Assembly (NCBI RefSeq): GCF_014636935.1 | Contig: NZ_BMES01000001.1 | Span: 1,183,782 to 1,247,781 of the forward strand | From: Alsobacter metallidurans | Lineage (GTDB): Bacteria; Pseudomonadota; Alphaproteobacteria; Rhizobiales; Beijerinckiaceae | Direction: 5' to 3' | DNA: 64,000 nucleotides | Shown: piece after piece, positions 53,111 to 61,588 of the stretch | Numbering within the stretch: position 1 is the stretch's first letter | Layout: the number at the start of each line of letters is the position of its first letter | Program-made: the position numbers and the translations under genes | Notes under the pieces: model-generated | Database searches by the model: none | Told to the model about the DNA's origin: nothing | What the model saw: only the letters and a program-made list of their open reading frames with translations

Positions 53111-53467
53111 ATGCGCCGTAAACCCACAGACCCATCTTCGTCCTCCACTGGCTTCGACAAACCCATCGCGGCGGACGGCGCGGCCCTCATCGGGCAGGCG
53201 CCTGAGGTCCCTGGCCACTGGCCGTCGCCGCTCACGGGCCGGGACGTTGTGGTCGCCCTGACGGCCTCGGCCATATGGGCGGCTGTTTTCGCCGTCACGT
53301 CGCTCACCGCCTCCCACGACGGTGCGGCGACGCCGGCTGCCATGACGACTTCGGCTCTCGCGATGCCAACCACCCCGAGAGAAGACCGCTCCAGCTTCGA
53401 GCGCGCCTACTCGGCCGGCGCCACATACCAGTACTGGCCTTGCGGCGATCCGGCCTGCGACCAGTAG
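53111..53467 (+). CDS. Hypothetical single-pass membrane protein (118 aa)
   Basis: ATG 53111 has AAGGAG nine bases upstream. The N-terminal ~50 residues are polar and disordered, followed by one helix (VVVALTASAIWAAVFAVTSL) and a periplasmic tail with two cysteines at the end (PCGDPACDQ). The signal or anchor is internal. Family not recognised. It lies between DUF1127 and an exported beta-propeller gene. Confidence 0.6.
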   Translation: MRRKPTDPSSSSTGFDKPIAADGAALIGQAPEVPGHWPSPLTGRDVVVALTASAIWAAVFAVTSLTASHDGAATPAAMTTSALAMPTTPREDRSSFERAYSAGATYQYWPCGDPACDQ

Positions 53468-53591
53468 GTCGCGGAGCCGCGACAGTTCAAAGGCCGTCTG
53501 CAGCAAAGGCTTTCTTCCTGCCGCAAGCACGCTAAGCTTTCGGTTCGCCACAGCGGCCACAAGCAGCGCGCGGGCGTTGGGAGGATAAACA

Positions 53592-54758
53592 ATGAATCGA
53601 CTGGCTTTGTTGGCCGGCCTCAGCCTGGCCGCCCTGACGGCGGGATCCGCCTGGGCGGCGCCGTTCATGATCGTCGGCAATGACGAGAAGCTGATCTGGG
53701 ATGATGAAGGCAAGCCCGTTCTGGCCGCGCCCGGCAAGGACAACGTCCTGATCGTCGACCTCGCCAATCCCGAAGAGCCGAAGATTGTCGCCAATTTGCC
53801 GCTCAAGAACTCGGTCGTCGGGCCGCCCGTCAACGTCGCCATCGACCCGACAGGCTCCATCGCCTTGGTGGCCGACTCGGTGGACGTCATCAAGGACGGC
53901 GAGGCCCTGAAGCAGGTCCCGGACAACAAGATCCACGTCATCGACCTGAAGGCGAACCCGCCGAAGCTCGTCGAGACCATTCAGGTCGGCAAGATGCCGT
54001 CCGGCCTCGACATCAGCCCCAAGGGCGACATGGCGCTGGTGGCGCATCGCGGCGACAATTCCGTCGGTGTGCTCTCCATCAAGGGTACGAGCGTGAAGCT
54101 CGTCGACACGGTGCCGATGGGCGACATCGTCGCGCATGTCGCGTTTTCGCCGGATGGGACCAAGGCGCTGGCCGTCAAATTCCCGGGCCACAAGGTTTCG
54201 GTGCTCGACATCGCGGCCGACGGCAAGGTCACGTATGGCAAGGTCGACCTGCCGACCGGCCAGTGGCCCTACAACGTCGCGATCAGCCCGGATGGCAAGT
54301 TCGCGCTGACCTCCGACAACGGCAACTCCGGCGCGTCGGACGGCAGCGTCGACACTGTGAGCGTGATCGATATGACGGCCACGCCGGCCCGTATCGTCGA
54401 TCGCGTCGTTGTGGGGGATGGCCCCGAAGGACTTGCGATCAGCCCCAAGGGCGATGTCGCCGTGGCGGTGATCCTGCGCGGCTCCAACGCTAGCAAGAAG
54501 GCCTATTTCTACAAGAAGAACGGCGCCATCGACGTCCTCAAGATCGACGGCGGCAAGGTCACGAAGATCAAGGAGATCGAGGTCGGCGGCCTGCCGGAGG
54601 CGGCCGTGTTCACGCCGGACGGAAAATACCTGCTGGTCGGCAACTATCTCGACCAGGACTTCTCGATCCTCAAGGTGAACGGCTCGGAGGTCACTGACAC
54701 CGGCAAGCGGTTCAAGGTGCCGGGGCACCCCGCCTCCGCCCGCATGGGGCCGGGCTGA
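53592..54758 (+). CDS. Exported YncE-like beta-propeller protein
   Basis: 388 residues. Signal peptide MNRLALLAGLSLAALTAGSA ending AWA. The mature protein repeats a ~45-residue blade pattern: VNVAIDPTGSIALVADS, GLDISPKGDMALVAHRG, HVAFSPDGTKALAVKFPG, NVAISPDGKFALTSDNG, GLAISPKGDVAVAVILRG, AAVFTPDGKYLLVGNYL. This is the lactonase/YncE-type seven-bladed propeller. Such periplasmic proteins bind or oxidise small molecules or act as scaffold; no catalytic motif is seen. RBS GGGAGGATAAACA. It is followed by a strong hairpin. Confidence 0.85.
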   Translation: MNRLALLAGLSLAALTAGSAWAAPFMIVGNDEKLIWDDEGKPVLAAPGKDNVLIVDLANPEEPKIVANLPLKNSVVGPPVNVAIDPTGSIALVADSVDVIKDGEALKQVPDNKIHVIDLKANPPKLVETIQVGKMPSGLDISPKGDMALVAHRGDNSVGVLSIKGTSVKLVDTVPMGDIVAHVAFSPDGTKALAVKFPGHKVSVLDIAADGKVTYGKVDLPTGQWPYNVAISPDGKFALTSDNGNSGASDGSVDTVSVIDMTATPARIVDRVVVGDGPEGLAISPKGDVAVAVILRGSNASKKAYFYKKNGAIDVLKIDGGKVTKIKEIEVGGLPEAAVFTPDGKYLLVGNYLDQDFSILKVNGSEVTDTGKRFKVPGHPASARMGPG

Positions 54759-54778
54759 CGTCGCAAGGCAGGGCAGGG

Positions 54779-54799
54779 CGGCGGCCATCACGGCCGCCG
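54779..54799. terminator. Terminator between convergent propeller and panE-like genes
   Basis: CGGCGGCC-ATCAC-GGCCGCCG, a perfect 8-bp GC stem with TTT following on the + strand. It lies 20 bases past the propeller stop and 8 bases before the end of the converging gene. Confidence 0.7.
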
Positions 54800-54806
54800 T
54801 TTCGCC

Positions 54807-55787
54807 TCAGCGCTTGCGGACCGCCCGGTCCAGCCCGCGCACGAGCGGGGCCACGACGTCCATCACCGGGGTCGCGATCCCATGCTCCACGCCAAACGCG
54901 GCTGGCTGCTCCAGAAGGGCGGCCACCTCGGTGGGCCGACCCGCCAGGATGTCCTGCAGCATCGAGGGGCGGCCGCCGCCGAGCGTGCCCTTGGGCCGCA
55001 CGATGCCTTCCACGTCCACGTCGTCGCCGAGATCCCAGCCGGTCGCCTTCGCGACCGCCAGCACCTCGCGCACGAGCGCCTTGCCGACCTCGAACAGGCC
55101 CTCGTCCGCGCCCCGTTCGCCCGCGGTCAGGCGGGTCAGCGCCGAGAGCGGATTGCCGGGCGCGTTCAGGAGCAGTTTGAGCCAGACGTCGCGCCGGATG
55201 TCTGCGCTTCGCTTGGCCGTGAGGCCGGCCTGTTCGAACACACGCAGCGCGCTCGCCAGCGCGGGGCTGTCGCCATTGTCCGGCGCGCCAAGCACAAAGT
55301 GGCTGCGCGTGCTGTTGGACACGACGCCAGGCTCGGTGATCTCGTTGGGCGAATAAATGACGCCGCCGAGCGCTCGCTCGGGCCGCACGTCCGACCAGAG
55401 CCGGCCTTCGGGGTCCAGCAAGGGCAGCGTCGCCGGCTTGGCGTCGAGGCCGTAACGCCACCACCACGGGATCCCGTTCAACAGGAACACGGCCGCGCCC
55501 CCCGGCGCGATGAGCCGGCCGATCGCGTCGGCAGATTGGGGCAGGGACACGGCCTTCAGCGTCACCAGGACGAGGTCCTGCTGCGGCAGCGTCCCGGGAT
55601 CGTTGGTGCACTGCGGGACCGGGACGGTGAAGCGCTCGGTTTCGCCGACATAGGTCAGCCCGTTGCGCCGCATCGCATCCAGGTGCGCGCCGCGCGCCAC
55701 AAGCGAGGTTTCGGCCGCGCCGGCCCGCAGCAGCTTCGCGGCAATGTGGCTGCCGACCGCGCCGGCTCCGAACACGCAAACCTTCAT
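54807..55787 (-). CDS. Ketopantoate reductase family protein (PanE/ApbA)
   Basis: 326 residues from ATG 55787 (AGGAGG nine bases upstream). MKVCVFGAGAVGSHIAAKLL is the NADPH Rossmann motif; VFLLNGIPWWWRYG replaces the usual Q-N-G segment; DIRRDVWLKLLLNAPGNPLS carries the catalytic Lys and Asn, and RPTEVAALLEQPAAFGVEHG the substrate loop. Classic PanE makes pantoate for coenzyme A. The tryptophan-rich NGIPWWWRYG form marks a paralogue that often reduces other 2-oxo acids, so pantoate synthesis is not certain. Confidence 0.82.
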   Translation of the reverse strand: MKVCVFGAGAVGSHIAAKLLRAGAAETSLVARGAHLDAMRRNGLTYVGETERFTVPVPQCTNDPGTLPQQDLVLVTLKAVSLPQSADAIGRLIAPGGAAVFLLNGIPWWWRYGLDAKPATLPLLDPEGRLWSDVRPERALGGVIYSPNEITEPGVVSNSTRSHFVLGAPDNGDSPALASALRVFEQAGLTAKRSADIRRDVWLKLLLNAPGNPLSALTRLTAGERGADEGLFEVGKALVREVLAVAKATGWDLGDDVDVEGIVRPKGTLGGGRPSMLQDILAGRPTEVAALLEQPAAFGVEHGIATPVMDVVAPLVRGLDRAVRKR

Positions 55788-55914
55788 CGAGCGCCGCCTC
55801 CTGATTGGGCTGGGCAGAGCGCGCCGACCCATGGCGGCGCACCGTGCGTGACGCCGCGATGATTAGCGCGGCCGTCGCTCACTGTCGCCAGCGCGGCGCG
55901 CATGGCTCCCGGGC

Positions 55915-57189
55915 TCACGCGTGCGCGTCGGAGCCCTTCGCGGCGGCCGGGCCGGGCTCCACCAGCACGTTCCCGTCGGGCTTGTTTTTCGTATCGCCGA
56001 TCAGCGTCTGCAACTCGCCGGCCCCGACCGCCTTCGCGGTGGCTCCCGGGGTGGGCCGCGTCAGCACATCGACGGGCGCGCGGCGCTTGCCGCCGCCGCT
56101 TTCCGCTTCGTCGCGCACGGCGCGGACGGCGTCGTCCGACAAACATCCGAGCTTGCGCGCGTGCTCGGCGATTGCGGCGCTGTCGGCCGCGAGCAGCAGC
56201 GCACTGCCGGCTTTCGCCACCGCGGCCGCCAGCGTCTCGATCTCGGCGAGGCGCTCCCTGGAGCGCGTGACGTCGCGGATGTACACGGCCAACACCCGCC
56301 CGGGGTGCTCCTGAACGATGCCGCCGTAGATCTCCGGGTCATGCTGGCCGCTGTCGCCGATCAGCACAAAGGGAAGGTCGGAATAAAGCGCCAGCATGTT
56401 GGTGATCAGGAGCTTCTTGTGGTCCTTGGCTGCGCGCGGCCAGGGCCGTCGCCAGGAAAGCCCCCACTCGCGCAAAAACAGGATGGGGCCGACCGGGATG
56501 CCGTGTCGCTGGAAGATCTCCGCCAGCACTTCGTAGGTTCCCCACGGCGCGCGCGAGACGTAGAGCATCGGGTTGCGCTCACGCCCGGACGCGCCGTGGT
56601 GCAGCCCGCGATACAGCGCCGCCACCCCCGGAAAGGCGACGCGGCTTTCGGCGTCCGCCACGAAGAGGCGCCACAGCATTTTGAACACGTTGGCGACGCC
56701 GGTCTTCACCACCGTGTCGTCAATGTCGCTGATCACCACCAGCCGGCTGTCGGCAGGCGGAATGAACACCTCGCCCTTGGCGCGCACCGGCTGGTCGCCT
56801 TCCAGATCCAGCGCCACCTCATGCCAGCACGCGTCGGAGGGCGGCGGCTGTGGCAGGGTGAGGTGAAATCGGAAATAGCCGTCCGGGTCGGTCTCCACCG
56901 TCTGCTCGGCCCCGTAGAAGCGGGCGCGCACCCGCGCACCGCGCAAAGCCTTCCGGGCAATCCGTCGCGAGATGTTGCGCAGGTCGTCCGCGACTCCGCC
57001 GCCGCCCTCGCCGGGGTGCTTCTGCAGGAATACGCGGCCGATCAGAAAGATTTCGCTGGCCGAGCCATAGCCGCGGTAGGGCTGCAGCACGACGCCGCCT
57101 TTCCACCGCGCCACGCGCACCGGACGGGCCGCGAGGGACAAAAGGCGCAGGAGCCCGCGTCGCCATCCGGCGGTCTCCGTTTTCGCCAT
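55915..57189 (-). CDS. App1-like phosphatidate phosphatase family protein (DUF2183)
   Basis: 424 residues from ATG 57189 (GGGGAAG upstream). The N-terminal half (GYGSASEIFLIGRVFLQKHP, TDPDGYFRFHLTLP) is a beta-rich domain. The catalytic domain is haloacid-dehalogenase-like: VVISDIDDTVVKTGVANVFK (DxDxT nucleophile), NPMLYVSRAPWGTYEVLAEI, DHKKLLITNMLALYSDLPFV and LIGDSGQHDPEIYG, typical of DUF2183/App1, which removes phosphate from phosphatidic acid in yeast. The C-terminal ~100 residues are Ala/Gly-rich. A role in lipid metabolism is inferred only from the family. Confidence 0.85.
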   Translation of the reverse strand: MAKTETAGWRRGLLRLLSLAARPVRVARWKGGVVLQPYRGYGSASEIFLIGRVFLQKHPGEGGGGVADDLRNISRRIARKALRGARVRARFYGAEQTVETDPDGYFRFHLTLPQPPPSDACWHEVALDLEGDQPVRAKGEVFIPPADSRLVVISDIDDTVVKTGVANVFKMLWRLFVADAESRVAFPGVAALYRGLHHGASGRERNPMLYVSRAPWGTYEVLAEIFQRHGIPVGPILFLREWGLSWRRPWPRAAKDHKKLLITNMLALYSDLPFVLIGDSGQHDPEIYGGIVQEHPGRVLAVYIRDVTRSRERLAEIETLAAAVAKAGSALLLAADSAAIAEHARKLGCLSDDAVRAVRDEAESGGGKRRAPVDVLTRPTPGATAKAVGAGELQTLIGDTKNKPDGNVLVEPGPAAAKGSDAHA

Positions 57190-57348
57190 GAGCGCTTCCC
57201 CGGTCCGATCCCTCGTCGGGAGGTCAACCGCCCGGCCGCGACGCGGGTTCCAGCGCCGGCGGCGGACCAGGATTGCGCAAGACATCAAGGGAGGTGAACA
57301 GAAGTCGTCATTCGGCGTTGGGCTGCATCTCTCATTGGAGTTCCAGCA

Positions 57349-57582
57349 ATGCGCGCCTTGATCATCATCTCCGCCGCGGCCCTCAGCCTCACGGCCTGCG
57401 CCACACGACAGCAAGCTACCGGCACGGCGGTCGGCGCGGTCGGCGGCGCCGTGGTGGGCGGACCGGTCGGCGCCGTTGTGGGCGCCGGCGCCGGCGCGGT
57501 GGTGGCGGCTCCGGGCGGCGTGATCGACCAGACCAAGCCGCGCCCGCGCAAGAAGTATCGCCGGGTTCGCTCGTCGTCCTGA
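57349..57582 (+). CDS. Glycine-zipper lipoprotein (77 aa)
   Basis: MRALIIISAAALSLTACATR is a lipoprotein signal with the lipobox LTAC. The following GTAVGAVGGAVVGGPVGAVV then GAGAGAVVAAP is a glycine zipper (G-x3-G repeats) as in OmpA-like 17-kDa antigens and Glycine_zipper_2 proteins; the C-terminus is basic (PRPRKKYRRVRSSS). It probably sits in the outer or inner membrane as a lipid-anchored stress or envelope protein. GGAG lies upstream of the ATG. Confidence 0.8.
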   Translation: MRALIIISAAALSLTACATRQQATGTAVGAVGGAVVGGPVGAVVGAGAGAVVAAPGGVIDQTKPRPRKKYRRVRSSS

Positions 57583-57609
57583 CGCGCAGATCTCCCGAGC
57601 CGGCGACCC

Positions 57610-58815
57610 CTAGCGGGGACGCGCCGGTTCGGATTTCGGCAGGAACCACGCCAGCAGGCCGAAGGCCGGCAGGAACGAGCAGAGCCGGTACACCGTGTCG
57701 ATGCCGACATGGTCGGCCGCTTCGCCCAGCAACGCGGCCGCGATGCCGCCCATGCCGAAGCTGAGTCCGTAAAACAGCCCGCCGATGAGCCCGATGCGCC
57801 CCGGCACGAGGTCCATGGCGTAGATCATGATGCTCGCGAAGGCGCTCGACATGATCAGGTTAATGACCACCGTGAGCACGCCGGTCCAGAAAAGGTTCAC
57901 GTAGGGCAGGGCGAGCGCAAAGGGCAGCGCCCCCAGGATTGAGAACCAGATCACCCGATGCCGGCCGATCCGGTCGCCGATGATGCCGCCCGCCAAGGCG
58001 CCCACGGCCGCAGAGGCGAGAAACACGAACAGCATCAGCTGCGAGGCCTGCACGGACACGCCGAAGCGCTCGATCAGGTAGAACGTGTAGAACGACGCGA
58101 AGCTCGACGTGTAGGCGTTCTTGGAAAACAGCAGGACCACCAGGATCGCCATCGCGCCGATGATCCGAGCCCGGGTGTGGCGCGGCTTGTCCACCGCCAT
58201 GCGCGCCTTGCCGCCGGCCGGGGCGGCCGCGAGATCGCGCGCCTGCCGCTGCACGATCCAGACCATCATCATGATGGCGAGCAACGCCAGCACCGAGAAC
58301 CAGGCGAGGCTGGTCTGGCCCTTGGGCACGATGATGTAGGCCGCGAGCAGCGGCCCGATCGCGCTGCCGGTCTGCCCGCCCACCTGGAAGATGCCCTGCG
58401 CAAGTCCCTGCTGCCCGCCCGAAGCGTTGCGCGCCATCCGGGTCGCCTCGGGGTGAAAAATCGACGACCCGATGCCGACGCAGCCTGCCGCGACCAGCAG
58501 GTGGCCGAAGCTCGACGCATAGGCGAGGCCCAGGAGCCCGACCAGCGAGAACGTCATGCCGACCACCATCGAGTACGGCATCGATCGGCGGTCGGTGTAG
58601 TAGCCGACCAGCGGCTGAAACAGCGACGCCGCGACCTGGAAGGTCAGCGTGATCAGGCCAATCTGGCCGAAATCGAGGTTGTAGGCGTTCTTGATCACCG
58701 GGTACACGGCCGGGATCAGCGACTGGATCGTGTCGTTCAGCAGATGCGTCACGCTGAGCGCCACGAGAACCGGCATCACGGCGCGGTGGGACAGGGTCGG
58801 GCTGGCGATGGTCAC
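57610..58815 (-). CDS. MFS transporter, fosmidomycin resistance (Fsr) type
   Basis: 401 residues, 12 membrane helices. VLVALSVTHLLNDTIQSLIP and AVYPVIKNAYNLDFGQIGLI open the protein, and CVGIGSSIFHPEATRMARNA, GLAQGIFQVGGQTGSAIGPL are specific for the Fsr group of the major facilitator superfamily. The loop after helix 2 is GYYTDRRSMPYS. Fsr exports fosmidomycin and related antibiotics in E. coli; the natural substrate here is unknown. Transcribed alone, opposite the lipoprotein gene. Confidence 0.88.
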   Translation of the reverse strand: MTIASPTLSHRAVMPVLVALSVTHLLNDTIQSLIPAVYPVIKNAYNLDFGQIGLITLTFQVAASLFQPLVGYYTDRRSMPYSMVVGMTFSLVGLLGLAYASSFGHLLVAAGCVGIGSSIFHPEATRMARNASGGQQGLAQGIFQVGGQTGSAIGPLLAAYIIVPKGQTSLAWFSVLALLAIMMMVWIVQRQARDLAAAPAGGKARMAVDKPRHTRARIIGAMAILVVLLFSKNAYTSSFASFYTFYLIERFGVSVQASQLMLFVFLASAAVGALAGGIIGDRIGRHRVIWFSILGALPFALALPYVNLFWTGVLTVVINLIMSSAFASIMIYAMDLVPGRIGLIGGLFYGLSFGMGGIAAALLGEAADHVGIDTVYRLCSFLPAFGLLAWFLPKSEPARPR

Positions 58816-58973
58816 GGCGTCGACTCGCTTGCGCCCACATCCGCGGGCCGGGGGGCGTTACTGTTAGGGCGCCCTGTCACAATGCGAAAGCCGTCGCCCA
58901 GCAGGGGACGCTTGCGTTGTTGCTTTGGCGCGCAGTCCGCGCGGGGCCGGCCAAGCAGCGATGATGGAAGAAC

Positions 58974-59324
58974 TCAGCGCGCCGCCGGGTCCGGGGTCTT
59001 GGAACGGCCCATGCGGTTCAGCACTTCGCGAGGGATGCCGTAGGCCTTCACCACCGCTTCCCAGTGCCGCAATCCGCAAAGTTCCCGCTGGATCATCAGC
59101 GACCAGACCCGGTCTGCGGCCTCGTCGAGCAACGCCGAGCGTCGAACCGGTTCAGGAGTCCCGGTCGCATCCAGAGCCTTGAGCCGCGCGAGCGCGGCCT
59201 CGACCTGCCCGCCGAGCGCACCCAGCGTCTCGGCCTTTTGCTGGGCGATCTCAAAGTGGAGCACATCAACGCCGGTTTCGGCGCGATGGCCGGCGGAAAG
59301 GCTCTGGGGCGGGCGGAACGTCAT
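58974..59324 (-). CDS. Hypothetical protein, DUF6665-like (116 aa)
   Basis: 116 residues, soluble and helical. VLHFEIAQQKAETLGALGGQ then VEAALARLKALDA forms a long helix; ALLDEAADRVWSLMIQRELC and GLRHWEAVVKAYGIPREVLN follow. This arrangement fits DUF6665, a short alphaproteobacterial family of unknown function; I rate this match moderate. It ends 159 bases upstream of the Fsr gene and lies downstream of nirV, so it may be read through from the denitrification operon. Confidence 0.6.
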   Translation of the reverse strand: MTFRPPQSLSAGHRAETGVDVLHFEIAQQKAETLGALGGQVEAALARLKALDATGTPEPVRRSALLDEAADRVWSLMIQRELCGLRHWEAVVKAYGIPREVLNRMGRSKTPDPAAR

Positions 59325-59405
59325 GGAGGCTCAGTGGGAAACGTGATGCGATCCCGCCCATATGGGCCATCGCTCGGCGTTCGCCACCCCGCCGTGCGGA
59401 AAGCG

Positions 59406-60287
59406 TCAGATCCACCGCATGTGGAAGCGCGCCCGCGCCACAGCGGCGCCGAGATACCCCGCGTCGTCGCGCACCAGCCGGAATCCGAGATTGGCCGGCG
59501 GCACGCCCACCGCGCAGCCGCCCGCACGGGCGTCGCGCACGAAGTCGGTCACGTAGCTACGGTGCTCGCCTTCCACGACCCGCACGCCGCAATTGACCGT
59601 GCGCTCGCCGGTCGGCTCGCCGGAAGCGTCCAGCGCCTGGCGCAGGAAGCAGGTGTCGGTCCACTCCCACACGTTGCCGGCAATGTCCGCGACCCCATGC
59701 TCGTTGAAACCGAACGCGCCGGCCGGACGGGGCGCCTTGTCGGCCGGGGCTTGGCGGCTGGATTCCTGCTCGTACTTGGCGAGCCAGCGCTTGGAGAAGG
59801 AGTCCGAGCCATCGTCCGCCAGTACGGCGTCGTCATTGAAGCGGGCGCCGGCCGCGAAGGCCCACTCGGCGTCGGTCGGCAGCCGCCAGCGCGCGCCGGT
59901 GCGGGACGAGAACCACGTCGCATATGCGGTAGCGTCGTGCCAGTTCACCCCCACGGCGGGAGCCTCCGCCGAAGCCGCCGCGCGAAACAGCCGCCGCTCG
60001 CAGGCTCCGGCCGCCACGCAGGCGTCATAGGCGGCGGCGCTCACCTGGTAGGTCATGATCGTGAGCGGACGCGTGAAGCGAAACGCGCGGCGGGGCGCGT
60101 TCACCGGGCGGCCGTTCAGCGCGAAGTCGCCCGCCAAGCGGTGCAGGAACGCGCCGGGCGCAATCGTCGTCACCGCCACCTGGTCGGCCGGAATGGCGGG
60201 AAGACCGTAGCCGGCAGCCGCAACCGCGAGCGGAGCGACGACCAGCGCCGCCTTGGCGGCCAGCTTGGCTTTGAGGATGAGCAGCAT
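59406..60287 (-). CDS. nirV: NirV, formylglycine-generating enzyme-like protein of denitrification
   Basis: 293 residues. N-terminal hydrophobic segment AKAALVVAPLAVAAAGYGLP is a signal or anchor, then an FGE-sulfatase (SUMF1) fold: RPLTIMTYQVSAAAYDACVA, PAVGVNWHDATAYATWFSSR, GARWRLPTDAEWAFAAGARF, FGFNEHGVADIAGNVWEWTD and LGFRLVRDD. The catalytic Cys pair of true formylglycine makers is not apparent. NirV is encoded after nirK in many denitrifiers; its exact role is unknown. It is separated from nirK by a very stable hairpin. Confidence 0.85.
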   Translation of the reverse strand: MLLILKAKLAAKAALVVAPLAVAAAGYGLPAIPADQVAVTTIAPGAFLHRLAGDFALNGRPVNAPRRAFRFTRPLTIMTYQVSAAAYDACVAAGACERRLFRAAASAEAPAVGVNWHDATAYATWFSSRTGARWRLPTDAEWAFAAGARFNDDAVLADDGSDSFSKRWLAKYEQESSRQAPADKAPRPAGAFGFNEHGVADIAGNVWEWTDTCFLRQALDASGEPTGERTVNCGVRVVEGEHRSYVTDFVRDARAGGCAVGVPPANLGFRLVRDDAGYLGAAVARARFHMRWI

Positions 60288-60304
60288 GGCGACGGCCTCC
60301 CGTG

Positions 60305-60333
60305 CGCCGGCTCGTCGCTTGGACGAGCCGGCG
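60305..60333 (-). other. Very stable hairpin between nirK and nirV
   Basis: CGCCGGCTCGTC-GCTTG-GACGAGCCGGCG, a perfect 12-bp stem with a 5-nt loop, lies nine bases after the nirK stop. It lacks a T-tract, so it may attenuate transcription into nirV or stabilise the nirK message rather than end it fully. Confidence 0.75.
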
Positions 60334-60341
60334 GCTCGCGA

Positions 60342-61469
60342 TCAGTGCTTGTGGGCCGGGGCGTCCAGCGCGCCCGTCTTGGCGCCGCTCAGGATCGGGC
60401 TCGGAGGGCTGACCTGCTTCATCAGGTCGTCGTTCCAGGTCCCCTCGACCTTGAAATGCGCGGTGGCGCCGAGCTCCACGGCCTCGATGAGGTTGTGGTT
60501 CACATAGGCGTAGATGCCCGGCTGCTTGAAGGTATAGAGCGCGGCGCCGGCAGATCCGCCGCGGATGAACCAGGTTTCCAGGTCCTTCTCGGGCCGGTTG
60601 GCGAACTTGCCCGTCTCCCACACAAAGTCGCCATGGCCGCCGATCAGGTGCGGGCGCGTGTCGCGGTTGGCCTGGCTGTGCACCAGCAGCACCTGTTCGC
60701 CAACCTTGGCCGTCAGGGCGTTCTTGCCGGTCAGCGAGCCGACCTTGCCGTTGAACACCTCGTGGCTCGGGATGAGCTTGCGCATGACCTCGGCCTGGTC
60801 CGGATAGGCGTCGCCGGCGCTTTCGTAGGACTTGAACTTGCCGTTCTCGTCACGCGGGACGTAGAAATCCTGCTCGCCAATGTAGAAGGCCTTGTCGTAA
60901 TGCAGGGGCTTGCCCGTGTCGTCCTTCAGGCCCTCGCGCGGCAGCACCATCACGGCGCCGTTCATGCCCGAGGTGACGTGCCAGGGGATCATCGAGCCGC
61001 CTGGCGCGCAGTGATACACGAACACGCCGGCGCGGTCGGCCTTCCAGCGCAGCACCACCTGCTCGCCGGGGTTCACCATGGTGAGCTCGCCACCGCCCAG
61101 CCCGCCCGTGGCGGAGTGGAAGTCGATGTTGTGGGCCATCATGTTGGTGTCGGGGTTGATCAGCGTCAGCTCCACGTAGTCGCCCTGGTGCGCGACCATC
61201 AGCGGGCCCGGAACCGAGCCGTTGAACGTCATGGCGTGGATCTTCGTGCCCTCGTTGTCGATGACCAGTTCCTTCTCCTGAATGGTCATCTTGAACTGCA
61301 GCACCTTGGGGCCGGCCTTGGTCGCCTGCTCATGGGCGTGGATGAAGGGCGGGGCCACCAGCTCGACCTGCTCCCGCGGAAGCTTGGCGAGGTCGTCGGC
61401 GAGCGCCGGAACGGCGGCGACGAGAGTGGCGAGGGCGGCGGCTGCCATCATGGTGCGGCGGGTGAACAT
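60342..61469 (-). CDS. nirK: Copper-containing nitrite reductase NirK
   Basis: Reduces nitrite to nitric oxide in the periplasm. 375 residues from ATG 61469 (GGAG seven bases upstream; ATG 61481 is possible). The N-terminus [20 protein letters not shown] has a twin-arginine look. Two cupredoxin domains carry the type 1 copper ligands (His113, Cys154, His164, Met169 in [12 protein letters not shown] and SGM) and the type 2 ligands (His118, His153, His325). Asp116 and a His in [10 protein letters not shown] fit the catalytic pair. The extra residue in the CAPGG loop is common in Hyphomicrobiales. Likely controlled by an FNR/NnrR box 65 bases upstream. Confidence 0.97.
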   Translation of the reverse strand: MFTRRTMMAAAALATLVAAVPALADDLAKLPREQVELVAPPFIHAHEQATKAGPKVLQFKMTIQEKELVIDNEGTKIHAMTFNGSVPGPLMVAHQGDYVELTLINPDTNMMAHNIDFHSATGGLGGGELTMVNPGEQVVLRWKADRAGVFVYHCAPGGSMIPWHVTSGMNGAVMVLPREGLKDDTGKPLHYDKAFYIGEQDFYVPRDENGKFKSYESAGDAYPDQAEVMRKLIPSHEVFNGKVGSLTGKNALTAKVGEQVLLVHSQANRDTRPHLIGGHGDFVWETGKFANRPEKDLETWFIRGGSAGAALYTFKQPGIYAYVNHNLIEAVELGATAHFKVEGTWNDDLMKQVSPPSPILSGAKTGALDAPAHKH

Positions 61470-61533
61470 GGCGTTCTCCATCAGGATCTCTTGATCACGA
61501 GATGGAGAATGCTCCCCCGGCCGCATGTCTTCT

Positions 61534-61547
61534 TTGCTGAGCCGCAA
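61534..61547. promoter_or_regulatory. FNR/NnrR-type box upstream of nirK
   Basis: TTGCT-GAGC-CGCAA lies 65 bases upstream of the nirK ATG. It fits the NnrR/FNR-type TTG-N8-CAA dyad with one mismatch in the inner pair (TTGCG-N4-CGCAA). NnrR senses nitric oxide and activates nirK and nor genes in related bacteria. Confidence 0.6.
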
Positions 61548-61588
61548 ACACTTCGACGGTTGCGCCGGAAAGTACAAGACGCGCGCCT

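Noticed and set aside
52616-53980. 454-codon minus-strand frame
   Set aside because: It lies antisense to DUF1127, the membrane protein and the beta-propeller gene, all with RBSs and family motifs; its composition is typical of GC-rich antisense frames.
61490-61503. TTGATCACGAGAT as an FNR box for nirK
   Set aside because: The right half (AGATG) does not match ATCAA and it lies too close to the start; the dyad at 61534-61547 fits better.
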